A DNA stretch of 64,000 bases, from contig CAKZKR010000058.1 of assembly GCA_937124615.1 (NCBI GenBank), positions 1 through 64,000 on the forward strand, read 5' to 3'. Source of the DNA: an uncultured bacterium. GTDB lineage: Bacteria; Hydrogenedentota; Hydrogenedentia; Hydrogenedentales; Hydrogenedentaceae. Numbering within the stretch: the stretch's first letter is position 1; each line of letters opens with the position of its first letter. Shown piece after piece: positions 36,550 to 45,495 of the stretch. The notes below the pieces were generated by a model. It was given only the letters and a program-made list of their open reading frames with translations, ran no database searches and was not told where the DNA came from. Position numbers and translations under genes: made by a program.

Positions 36550-37914
36550 TTATAAAGGAAGTTCCCAACCTTTACGATATTCTTTGGTTAAATACTTGTT
36601 GGCTTTCTTTACATTAGTAATCTTCATAGATGCTACATCAAACTCAATTTTTTCACCAGCCCAAAGTGCTACATTGCCCATATTTGCTACTTCAGTTAAT
36701 GGTCCAGCATACTCAAAATCAGAACATGCTTTCTGATTTGCTTTAATACTCTCTATCCAATTCTTAAATGGATTCTCTTCTGGAATGCGTGGGATAGTTG
36801 GGTCGGGTTTTTTGTAATCTTTCATTTTCTCAGCGGGTACCAATCTTGAGTCACCACTATAGCAACCTGTGGTTAAGTAACCTTTTGTCCCTATAAATAA
36901 GGAGCCATTATCTCCATCGCCTAATTTTTCGTCTGCAGGTATACCCTCAGGTCGTTTTGGTAATAGACCACCATCATACCAGTATACATCTACGGCCGGC
37001 ATATTTCCTCGGGCAGGGAATTGATACTTTATAATAGACTTTTTCGGTGCGGTTTGTTTGTTCATGCCTTCCTGTTCAAGTACTTCCACAGTATATTTCA
37101 GTGCTTCATACAGTTTCAATGACCAGAAAGCAGGGTCCATGATATGGCACGCCATATCACCGATTGCTCCACATCCAAAATCCCACCAACCTCTCCATTT
37201 AAATGGGGCATAACCCGGATTATAAGGTCGCATTGGGGCCGGTCCTATCCACAAATCCCAATCTATTGTTGGAGGAACATCCCTTTTAGATAATGGTTTA
37301 TCAATGCCCTGAGGCCAAATAGGACGATTTGTCCAGATATGGACTTCTTTAACTTCACCTATAGCACCGTCCCAAATCATTTCACACAATTCTCTAACTC
37401 CATCACCCGCATGTCCTTGATTACCCATTTGTGTGATTACACCTGTTTCTTTTGCAATCTTTGTAAGGAAACGAGCTTCAGCTATAGTGTGTGTTAAAGG
37501 CTTTTGGACACGAACATGTTTCCCCATCATCATAGCCATATATGCAGCAGGTGCATGAATATGGTCGGGTGTTGAGATTATTACTGCATCTATTTCTTTA
37601 TCCATCTCCTCTAACATTTTTCGATAATCTTTATACCTTTTTGCATCGGGAAGTAGATAATAAGTTTCTTCAGCTCTTTTATCATCTACATCGCAAAGAG
37701 CTATAATATTTTCACTTTTGCAATTCATGATATCGCCTTTTCCTTGTCCTCCTACACCAATGCCTGCGATATTAAGTTTTTCATTTGGTGAAACCTTTCT
37801 TGGAACAACATTCGCTGTATTCACTTTTTGTTTTTTTGCAAATGCGGTTCCAGCAAGAGCACATGTTGTGCTAACAGCAAGAAATGCACGACGAGTTAAC
37901 TTACTATCTTTCAT
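36550..37914 (-). CDS. Tat-exported Gfo/Idh/MocA family oxidoreductase
   Basis: A 454-residue NAD(P)-dependent sugar oxidoreductase-like protein. The N-terminus is a twin-arginine signal (KLTRRAFLAVS, then a hydrophobic stretch ending TAFA). A Rossmann domain follows with GIGVGGQGKG, then STPDHIHAPAA and VQKPLTHT, the family's EKP-type motif with Gln for Glu. The C-terminal half is the substrate domain, with WDLWIGPAPMRPYNP and GCGAIGDMACHIMDPAFW. Tat export implies folding with cofactor before secretion, a hallmark of planctomycete-like bacteria. ATG 37914 was chosen since GGAGG is 8 bases before it; ATG 37920 is too close. Confidence 0.92.
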   Translation of the reverse strand: MKDSKLTRRAFLAVSTTCALAGTAFAKKQKVNTANVVPRKVSPNEKLNIAGIGVGGQGKGDIMNCKSENIIALCDVDDKRAEETYYLLPDAKRYKDYRKMLEEMDKEIDAVIISTPDHIHAPAAYMAMMMGKHVRVQKPLTHTIAEARFLTKIAKETGVITQMGNQGHAGDGVRELCEMIWDGAIGEVKEVHIWTNRPIWPQGIDKPLSKRDVPPTIDWDLWIGPAPMRPYNPGYAPFKWRGWWDFGCGAIGDMACHIMDPAFWSLKLYEALKYTVEVLEQEGMNKQTAPKKSIIKYQFPARGNMPAVDVYWYDGGLLPKRPEGIPADEKLGDGDNGSLFIGTKGYLTTGCYSGDSRLVPAEKMKDYKKPDPTIPRIPEENPFKNWIESIKANQKACSDFEYAGPLTEVANMGNVALWAGEKIEFDVASMKITNVKKANKYLTKEYRKGWELPL

Positions 37915-38010
37915 AATCATAACCTCCAAAACAGTTGTTATTTATTAGATTGAAATTAAAAAAATTCCCCATAGTCCTTCGACTAAGAGATAACTATAAT
38001 ACAATAATCT

Positions 38011-38019
38011 ATTATAACA
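38011..38019 (-). promoter_or_regulatory. Candidate extended -10 promoter (minus strand)
   Basis: On the minus strand this reads TGTTATAAT, a TGn extended -10 box. It would give a leader of about 90 bases for the Gfo/Idh/MocA gene. The surrounding 200-base intergenic region to 38118 holds nothing else I can name. Confidence 0.4.
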
Positions 38020-38118
38020 GTTTAGTATTTAAAGATGATAGTCGTTTTCTATTTGATATTTAAAATAAGTAAAATATAGAGGAAGATAAAATGTTTACAA
38101 AAAAGTATATATATAATT

Positions 38119-39975
38119 ATGTATGAATCTTTTTATGGATTAAAAGAAAAACCATTTAATCTTACACCCGACCCAAAATACCTCTTTTTAAGTGAAAAAC
38201 ACAAAGAGGCTTTTGCTCACCTATTATTTGGGATCAAAAACAGGATGGGCTTTATTATGGTGACAGGTGAGATTGGGACGGGTAAAACGACCATTTGTCG
38301 GGCCCTTCTGTCTCAACTTGACCCCGATACTGAACTTGCTTTTATTTTTAATCCTTGTTTGGATCCTGTTGAGTTAATAAAAAGAATACTTACTGAATTT
38401 GGGGTTCAAACAAAGGCAGAAACCCTTCTTGATTTAACAGACCAATTAAATGAATTTCTCTTAAACAAGTCGCGTCAGCAAAAAAATTGTGTTTTAGTTA
38501 TTGATGAAGCCCAAAATCTTACACCGCTTGTTTTGGAACAAATTCGTTTATTATCGAATTTGGAAACAGAAAAAGAAAAATTATTACAAATTGTTCTTAT
38601 TGGACAACCCGAACTGTTAGAGAGATTAAAACTTCACGAGTTAAGACAGTTAAATCAGAGAATTACCGCTCGTTACCACCTAAATCCATTGGATGAACAA
38701 GAGACAAGACAGTATATTGCCTATCGTATACATATTGCAGGAGGGAAAAAAAGAATCCAATTTACTCCCAAAGCATATAAACTCATATACAAACATGGTA
38801 AAGGGATTCCTCGTCTAATAAATTCTATTTGTGATAGATCTTTGTTAGTGGGTTATACGCGGGAAAAGAAAATCATAGACCATCATATAGTCAAACAGGC
38901 ATTAAAAGAATTACAGGGACAATTACAAGATTTCCAATCTTCAACAGTTAAAAAAAGAGAATGGAAAAAACTTATTCCAAGTCCCTCTCTAATTGTAGGA
39001 ATAGCATTAGTTTTAATAGCACTTCGTATATGGTATATCCCTATAGATGAAATATCCCGTGAATTGAGAAATTTCAACAATATTTTTTCCCCTGATTCTC
39101 AAAGTTCAATTACCAATCGTTCTTCTTCTCGAGTGGAAGCGATAAGTAAAGATACCGAAAACCATATGAATCCGGAATTATCTACAAAACTAATTGAAGG
39201 ATTATGGAAGCGTTTCTCTGAAGAAATACCCCGGAAAATGGAGACCTCAATTCAGAGTTTAGAAGATTTCGATACGGATATTGAAAAAAGTCGTATAGAA
39301 GGGGCTTTACTACTATTAAGATTGTGGAACCTGGCTCAGGTAAAAGGTCAGCCAGATGATAATTCTCCTCAAGGCTTGGTCCGATTTTTTAACGAAAATG
39401 GTTTATCAGCAGAATCTTTACGGACAACGGTTTCACAATTTTTAACTATTGGCTTACCTGCAATGGTTTTTATCAGACACAAAGAGAAGGAGTTTTGGTG
39501 TGCTCTTGTTCAAGAAAAAGGTGATAGTGTTATCCTATTTATAAGTTCTCAGAAATTGGTTGAGGTATCAAAAGACCAGTTTCGTTCTATTTTTGGAAAC
39601 CTGACCGTTATCCCATGGAAAGATGATTTCAGAATAAAATCGTTGTCATTAGGGGCTTCAGGGGAATCTGTCCTTCAATTGAAAGCACTACTACAAAGAG
39701 GAGGTTGGTTATCAAAGAATAATTTATCGGATAAATTCGATGAGGAAACACAAAAAGCAGTTAAACAATTACAAACAGAAATGGGTCTACCTATAGATGG
39801 AGTTGTGGGAAAACAAGTGAGATTGGGGCTAAAAAAGTGGGCAACAAATACTTATGTTCCCACCTTAAAAAATACGCCTTTGTTTCTTCTCCATTTGCCT
39901 TTTGAGAATAGTGCAATGTTGAATTCCAATCAGGATAGTACTAATGTTATACAAAACGATTCAAAGACAAATTAG
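38119..39975 (+). CDS. ExeA/GspA-like AAA ATPase with peptidoglycan-binding domain
   Basis: The N-terminal 270 residues are an ExeA-type AAA domain: start MYESFYGLKEKPFNLTPDP, Walker A GEIGTGKTT (50-58), Walker B VLVIDEAQNL, and RLINSICDRSLL. A single membrane helix follows (about 290-308). The periplasmic part contains a C39-like fold remnant (GLPAMVFIRHKEKEFWCALV) and a PG_binding_1 domain (about 510-575, GASGESVLQLKALL, LPIDGVVG). In Aeromonas, ExeA helps insert the type II secretin through peptidoglycan. The full architecture matches GspA; no secretin gene lies here. No ribosome site is visible. Confidence 0.9.
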   Translation: MYESFYGLKEKPFNLTPDPKYLFLSEKHKEAFAHLLFGIKNRMGFIMVTGEIGTGKTTICRALLSQLDPDTELAFIFNPCLDPVELIKRILTEFGVQTKAETLLDLTDQLNEFLLNKSRQQKNCVLVIDEAQNLTPLVLEQIRLLSNLETEKEKLLQIVLIGQPELLERLKLHELRQLNQRITARYHLNPLDEQETRQYIAYRIHIAGGKKRIQFTPKAYKLIYKHGKGIPRLINSICDRSLLVGYTREKKIIDHHIVKQALKELQGQLQDFQSSTVKKREWKKLIPSPSLIVGIALVLIALRIWYIPIDEISRELRNFNNIFSPDSQSSITNRSSSRVEAISKDTENHMNPELSTKLIEGLWKRFSEEIPRKMETSIQSLEDFDTDIEKSRIEGALLLLRLWNLAQVKGQPDDNSPQGLVRFFNENGLSAESLRTTVSQFLTIGLPAMVFIRHKEKEFWCALVQEKGDSVILFISSQKLVEVSKDQFRSIFGNLTVIPWKDDFRIKSLSLGASGESVLQLKALLQRGGWLSKNNLSDKFDEETQKAVKQLQTEMGLPIDGVVGKQVRLGLKKWATNTYVPTLKNTPLFLLHLPFENSAMLNSNQDSTNVIQNDSKTN

Positions 39976-40033
39976 GTCATCATGTCAATAATTTGTAGTA
40001 AGGTAAGTAGTGTAAAATAAATTTATATAGATT

Positions 40034-40042
40034 TGGTATAAG
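40034..40042 (+). promoter_or_regulatory. Candidate extended -10 promoter before the histidine kinase
   Basis: TGGTATAAG resembles a TGn extended -10 box about 78 bases before the kinase start at 40120. No convincing -35 is seen. Confidence 0.3.
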
Positions 40043-40119
40043 AAAATCATAATCACAAATCTAAGAATATTGCTTATTAAAAATAAAAACAAATTATGTA
40101 ATAAAATCAAGGTGTGATT

Positions 40120-41964
40120 ATGGACTCTTTATCCGATTCCCTTTTGAGAAGAAAAGTAGATCTTCTTTTGGATTATTGTGAAAAACCCTTAGTTGTTCTT
40201 GATAGTAATGGAAATATCTGCGAAGCAAATAAATATTTTCAACGGATAGTCAAAGAATATAGTGAAGAATTAGTACACAAATCATTTTTCCTGTATTGTG
40301 ATGAAAAATCCGGTAAGGAAATAAAACGAATACTAAAACACAGGAGTCTGGTAGGACCTTTTTTATTCAAAGGTGGAATTAAAAGTGATAATGAAACAAC
40401 AATTGTTGCAAATTTTTCAGCGAATTTTATTTTTGATGCAGAACAACAAAAGAGGGAATTAATATTATTAATAGAGCCTGAACTTCCTATTCATTTCCCA
40501 ATGAAGGATATTTTGAAGTATTTTGGAGAGTATTTTCTCCCTTATGTTCCTTTGGCAAGCCAAATAATTGATGCCCAGAAGAAGGTCTTATATTCTATAA
40601 ATTGGGATGACCTTCCTGACCCGGTAAAAAAAGTAGATATGAATGAACGATTTTGTTGTTATCTTATGAAAAAGAAAAATAATTTAAGAGAATGTATATG
40701 TGAAAAATCTTTAAAAGAGGGGAAAACTTTTGTAGAAGAGATAAGTATCGAGACAGAAAAAGGCCCTGTATGGCTTGTTGTGATCATGGTTCCATTTTTT
40801 GATGAACAAAAAAAGGTTAAAGCAATTTTATCTACTATTGATAATACAACTGAAGAAAGAAAAATGGAGAAAAATTTAGAGAAGTACTTAATGTTTACGA
40901 ACAAAGACTCAGTCGGAACCCAGCTTGCGATGACATTAGCCCGACATCTGAAAAATCCTTTAACTGTTATATCTGGAGCGGTAGAGATTCTCGCAGATAG
41001 TATTCATGACCCTCTCCTAAAAATGGTTGTTGAAAAACTTCAAAAAAACTGTGAAATGTGTAAATCTATTGTAACTCAGATTTTTGAATTTAAGAAAGTC
41101 CCTATCGAAGGAATGATAAAGGTAGAAGTGAATGCCCTAATCCGTTCCATGGTTTTGCCCGTATATTCAGCGAAATGTTCAAAAGATGTAACATTTCGTT
41201 TCCCAGGTCCCGCTGTATATATAAATTGTATTCCACAACAATTCGCACAATCTCTTATTTCTATAATCAGTAATGCTGTAAAGTATGCAGAAAATGAAGT
41301 TATTGTTGATATGAGTATTGATGACGATTATATTGTTATTTCAATAATGGATGATGGACCTGGAGTTCCCGAAGAGATAAAAGAGAAAATATTTGAACCA
41401 TTTTTTACAACCGAAAATAACCCAAAATCATTGGGTTTGGGCTTAACAATTGCAAGAGCAGTTATTGAATCTATAGGAGGTATAATTGAAGTTAAAAAAG
41501 GAACATTGGGAGGAGCAAACTTTCTTATAAAGGTTCCCATGTTTCAGGAAAGCAGTAATGATATTAACCTGCAAATCGTCTTTTTACAACAAAAAAAACC
41601 ACAATTGCTTATTGTCGAAGATGAAGAAGACTTACAACAGCTTGTTATATTTTCTCTACAGAGATTAGAACTCGATATTACCAGTGTTTATTCGACAGAT
41701 GAAGCAATTCAAGAGTTGGAAGAGAAAAACTTTGATGCAATTGTACTGGATATTCAACTCCCCGGTTCTATAACAGGGTATCAATTGTATGAATATATGA
41801 TAAAAGAAAAAAAGTATAATCATGATAAAATTATTCTAATAACAGCCGATAGTATGAACCTATCAACACAAAAATTCCTACAAAAGGCCAAGAGTACTTA
41901 TTTAGATAAGCCCTTTAAGTTTGAGGTCCTAAAAAATCTTATTGAAACAAGCCTTAAATCTTAA
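40120..41964 (+). CDS. Hybrid sensor histidine kinase with C-terminal receiver
   Basis: About 614 residues, no membrane segment, so a cytoplasmic sensor. Order: PAS-like domain (about 8-110, VVLDSNGNICEANKYF); a second sensor region with a cysteine group (Cys179, 180, 192, 194); HisKA with phospho-acceptor His in ARHLKNPLTVI; HATPase with N-box SIISNAVKYAEN, G1 DDGPGVPEE, FEPFFTTE and GLGLTIAR; and a receiver with LLIVEDEED, phospho-acceptor Asp in AIVLDIQLPG and Lys in YLDKPFKFE. No separate regulator gene is adjacent, so the output partner is unknown. ATG 40120 has AAGG at 7 bases; GTG 40114 is an alternative. Confidence 0.92.
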   Translation: MDSLSDSLLRRKVDLLLDYCEKPLVVLDSNGNICEANKYFQRIVKEYSEELVHKSFFLYCDEKSGKEIKRILKHRSLVGPFLFKGGIKSDNETTIVANFSANFIFDAEQQKRELILLIEPELPIHFPMKDILKYFGEYFLPYVPLASQIIDAQKKVLYSINWDDLPDPVKKVDMNERFCCYLMKKKNNLRECICEKSLKEGKTFVEEISIETEKGPVWLVVIMVPFFDEQKKVKAILSTIDNTTEERKMEKNLEKYLMFTNKDSVGTQLAMTLARHLKNPLTVISGAVEILADSIHDPLLKMVVEKLQKNCEMCKSIVTQIFEFKKVPIEGMIKVEVNALIRSMVLPVYSAKCSKDVTFRFPGPAVYINCIPQQFAQSLISIISNAVKYAENEVIVDMSIDDDYIVISIMDDGPGVPEEIKEKIFEPFFTTENNPKSLGLGLTIARAVIESIGGIIEVKKGTLGGANFLIKVPMFQESSNDINLQIVFLQQKKPQLLIVEDEEDLQQLVIFSLQRLELDITSVYSTDEAIQELEEKNFDAIVLDIQLPGSITGYQLYEYMIKEKKYNHDKIILITADSMNLSTQKFLQKAKSTYLDKPFKFEVLKNLIETSLKS

Positions 41965-42059
41965 TCAGAAAGAACCACTAATTGTGTTATCATTTTTTAT
42001 TACCCTATTAGTTGTGTTATAGTTGTATAAAAAGTAAAATAAACATTAATTGTAAACAT

Positions 42060-44762
42060 ATGAAAAGAAAATTAATACTTTACAAAAGCTCCCTATGGGC
42101 TATTATTTGTTTGATTTTAATTATAAATTTATTGACAGGATGTGCAAAAGAACATAAACTAAGGGCCATTCATTTTAAACCCGCACCTCCGCCTGAGATT
42201 CCATCCCGAGAATTGCCTCCTGTCCCAACGGCTTCGCCTATTCAGGCAATTAGAGTGGCTAATTCTTATTTTATTGAAGCGAAGGAATCTCTTCAGAAAG
42301 GAGATAGGAAAACAGCCCAGGAAAAATATTTAATTGCCCGGAGAACACTTATTAGTGGTGGAATTGTTCCTGGTATTTTTAGTGAATTGAATGAGTTCTG
42401 GGAGAAGGAGATGCTACCAGAAACAGAAAAGAGAATAAATCTTGAAACCACGAATACATATAAAATTATAGAAAGATTAAAAGGTTCTTCTCCATATGAT
42501 TCAATAAAATTTCCTTTTCCTGTGCCTGAACAAGTTCTATATGAAATACAGGATGCACAAACAAGGTATCCAGATCGTTTCCAGGAGGGTTTAGACCGTA
42601 GTGGTTATTATGTACCCCATTTGAGAGAAGCCTTTAGAAAAGCAGGTTTACCCCAGGAATTATGTTGGTTAGCAATGGTAGAGAGTATGTACAAATTAAA
42701 AGCATATTCTTCGGCTGGTGCTGCAGGTATGTGGCAATTTATCCGTTCCACAGGGGAACACTACAATATGCGTATTAATTCTTACATAGATGAACGATAC
42801 AATTGGGTAATAGCAACAAACCGTGCTATTGACTACCTAAAACATCTTTATGGCTTTTTTGGGGGGAGCTGGGAACTGGCTATCAGTGCATACAATATGG
42901 GGGAGGGAAACTTGATACGAACAATTGAAGCAACCGGTGGAGAAAGAAGTTTCTGGAGACTTTTAGAGACTCCTCCCGCAACCTACAGGATGAAAGATGA
43001 AACAAAAAAGTATTTCCCTCGATTTTTAGCATATATACTTATTTGTAATGACCCCGTTCCTTATGGTTTTTCTCCTTCTCCTCACCAACCTATAAAATGG
43101 GACGAAATTGATGTTCAGGGTATGTATGCCATCGATATTCTGGATAGTGCTATGGGATACACTCCGGGTACATTGGCTTCCTGGAATCCTTTTTTAGTTC
43201 GTGGTACGACCCCTCCCAATGGATGTAAAATGATGCTACCTGCAGGGGATGGAAAAAAACTATTAGCGCTATTGTCCAATCCGGATATTAAACAGGCAGA
43301 AGTAATGGCCTATACAGTCAGAAAAGGTGAAACTGCTTACCATATTGCAAAAAGATATGGCGTATCTGTTAACGAATTACTAAAGATGAATGGATTGAAT
43401 ACTGTAAAATCTGTTAGGGCTGGAATGGAAATACTAGTTCCTATTTCAAAAAGAGGGTATGTTAGTTTTGCAAAGAATGAAACGAGAAGTAAGGTTGAAC
43501 AACAAATAAAGGATTTTCATATTGTCCAGAAAGGCGAAACTCTTTTCTCGATAAGTAAAAAATATGAAATTGAAGTAGAGAATCTTGCAAGGTGGAATAA
43601 CATCAAAGGAGACCAGAGGTTAAAAATAGGGGACAAAATATCGCTCAAACCTATTTTAACTCAAACTTCAGAAATATCCGAAACTCTTCCGCAGAATGAA
43701 ACAATACAAACGAAGAATATTTATTATGCGGTAAAAAAAGGAGATACAATTAGTTCAATTGCTAAGGCCTACTCTACAAAACCAGAAAAGATTATGGAAA
43801 TGAATAATCTTTCAGCAAAATCAGTTCTTCGGGTGGGACAGAGGCTAATTGTTGGGACAGAAGCCGAAAGCAAAACAATTGAAGAAAAACCAATGACTGC
43901 TTCCAATAAAATTCCAAAAGAGAACCCAATATCTGAAGTTAATAATGAAATAAAAATGCATGAGGTTCAAAAAGGAGATACCCTTAGTAAAATTGCGTCT
44001 ACCTACAAAATCGATTTGAATTACTTGAAACAATGGAATCAATTGGATAATAGTTCTGTATTACAAATAGGACAGAAAATATATCTTTACAATCCTGAAC
44101 AACAAAATATAATTAAACCTCCTACTGAAAGGTTAGATGGAGGTATTTACATTGTGAAGCAAGGAGATACGCTTTCAAAAATTGCAAAAGAGAATAGTGT
44201 AAATGTAAAAACAATTATGGAGTTAAATAATCTTAATGAAAGTTCCCGTCTGCAAATAGGACAAAAAATCGTTTTATCACGAAATATGGTAACAGATATA
44301 AGTAACACTTCCGACGATATATCAAAAGAAAAAATACCAACTCAAAAGAAAAATAGTTCAGTAGGTTTTGTAATATACCATGTCCAGCCTGGGGATAACT
44401 TGTGGTCAATAGCCCAAAAAAATAACATATCCGTAAATGAATTGACACAATGGAATAATTTGGATATTGCAAAACAATTAAAAATTGGTCAGGAACTAAA
44501 AATATATTCAACTGTGGAAAAGAAAGATAATCAAGAAAAGAAAATACAAGTTTCTGCCGTTTCTATCTCAGAAAAACCGCAGACGAGCCAAAAGAAAGAC
44601 GAGAAACAGTCTGTTATAGATATATATAGAGTACAGAAAGGAGATTCTCTATATACAATTTCTAAAAAAGTTGGAGTCCCGTTAAAAGAATTGATGGAAA
44701 TTAATAACCTGAATGATACAAAAGTCCTTCAAGTTGGGGAAATAATTCGTATTAAAAAATAG
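42060..44762 (+). CDS. MltD-like lytic transglycosylase lipoprotein with seven LysM repeats
   Basis: Cleaves peptidoglycan glycan strands to 1,6-anhydro ends, at the inner face of the outer membrane. From ATG 42060 there is a lipoprotein signal with lipobox LLTGC. The SLT domain has catalytic Glu208 (AMVESMYK), GAAGMWQFI and AYNMGEGN. From about residue 416 to the end come seven LysM modules, each beginning like YTVRKGET, HIVQKGET, YAVKKGDT, HEVQKGDT, YIVKQGDT, YHVQPGDN and YRVQKGDS, joined by low-complexity linkers. E. coli MltD has two. The in-frame ATG at 42012 would bury the signal peptide behind a cysteine-rich extension and is less likely. Confidence 0.93.
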   Translation: MKRKLILYKSSLWAIICLILIINLLTGCAKEHKLRAIHFKPAPPPEIPSRELPPVPTASPIQAIRVANSYFIEAKESLQKGDRKTAQEKYLIARRTLISGGIVPGIFSELNEFWEKEMLPETEKRINLETTNTYKIIERLKGSSPYDSIKFPFPVPEQVLYEIQDAQTRYPDRFQEGLDRSGYYVPHLREAFRKAGLPQELCWLAMVESMYKLKAYSSAGAAGMWQFIRSTGEHYNMRINSYIDERYNWVIATNRAIDYLKHLYGFFGGSWELAISAYNMGEGNLIRTIEATGGERSFWRLLETPPATYRMKDETKKYFPRFLAYILICNDPVPYGFSPSPHQPIKWDEIDVQGMYAIDILDSAMGYTPGTLASWNPFLVRGTTPPNGCKMMLPAGDGKKLLALLSNPDIKQAEVMAYTVRKGETAYHIAKRYGVSVNELLKMNGLNTVKSVRAGMEILVPISKRGYVSFAKNETRSKVEQQIKDFHIVQKGETLFSISKKYEIEVENLARWNNIKGDQRLKIGDKISLKPILTQTSEISETLPQNETIQTKNIYYAVKKGDTISSIAKAYSTKPEKIMEMNNLSAKSVLRVGQRLIVGTEAESKTIEEKPMTASNKIPKENPISEVNNEIKMHEVQKGDTLSKIASTYKIDLNYLKQWNQLDNSSVLQIGQKIYLYNPEQQNIIKPPTERLDGGIYIVKQGDTLSKIAKENSVNVKTIMELNNLNESSRLQIGQKIVLSRNMVTDISNTSDDISKEKIPTQKKNSSVGFVIYHVQPGDNLWSIAQKNNISVNELTQWNNLDIAKQLKIGQELKIYSTVEKKDNQEKKIQVSAVSISEKPQTSQKKDEKQSVIDIYRVQKGDSLYTISKKVGVPLKELMEINNLNDTKVLQVGEIIRIKK

Positions 44763-44846
44763 ATTTTTTATTTTAATAATACTATCCGGGTATATTTACT
44801 TTGATTTAAGAACTGATTTATAATTTATCATATTAGGGCTATTAAT

Positions 44847-45407
44847 ATGGAGAAAAAGTTATTATATTTTATTCTCATATTTTTATTTCCTTTATTACTA
44901 AGAAGTGAAAATAGTAAAAACATAGGAAATTCGGATATGACCCCAACACGTCTAACTATAACAAGCCCTGCATTTAAAATGGGTTCTACCATCCCCAAAA
45001 AATATACAGGTGATGGTGCAGATGTTTCTCCTCCCTTGAATTGGGATGGCGTACCCGAAGGGACCAAATCACTTGCTCTTATTTCCGACGACCCTGATGC
45101 TCCTGTGGGGACATGGGTTCACTGGGTTATTTTTAACATTCCCCCTTTAGAGAAAGGTCTTCCAGAAGGTGTTCCTAAACAGAATACGCTATCTAATGGA
45201 GCCAGACAGGGGACAAATGATTTCCGCAAAATCGGTTATAACGGTCCTGCTCCTCCACCGGGGAAACCTCATCGCTATTATTTTAAACTATATGCTTTAG
45301 ATGTCGTTTTGGATTTACCTACGGGTATAAAAAAAGCAGAATTAGTAAAAGCAATGGAAGGACATATTTTATCCTCCTCCGAGTATATGGGAATTTATCA
45401 GAGGTAG
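44847..45407 (+). CDS. YbhB/YbcL-family PEBP-like protein
   Basis: Phosphatidylethanolamine-binding protein fold, 186 residues, with an N-terminal hydrophobic signal (LLYFILIFLFPLLL). The family motifs are all visible: DGADVSPPLNWDG, ISDDPDAPVGTWVHWVIFNIP and the late GPAPPPGKPHRYYFKLYALD. The ligand in bacteria is not established. It stands alone between the transglycosylase and the mannosidase. Confidence 0.92.
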   Translation: MEKKLLYFILIFLFPLLLRSENSKNIGNSDMTPTRLTITSPAFKMGSTIPKKYTGDGADVSPPLNWDGVPEGTKSLALISDDPDAPVGTWVHWVIFNIPPLEKGLPEGVPKQNTLSNGARQGTNDFRKIGYNGPAPPPGKPHRYYFKLYALDVVLDLPTGIKKAELVKAMEGHILSSSEYMGIYQR

Positions 45408-45495
45408 TTTCTATTAGAATATATGAAAAGTAAAACCACATTTAAAGGTAGGTCTTTTTTAAATATGACTAATTAGTAAAGAAAGGAAATAAATA

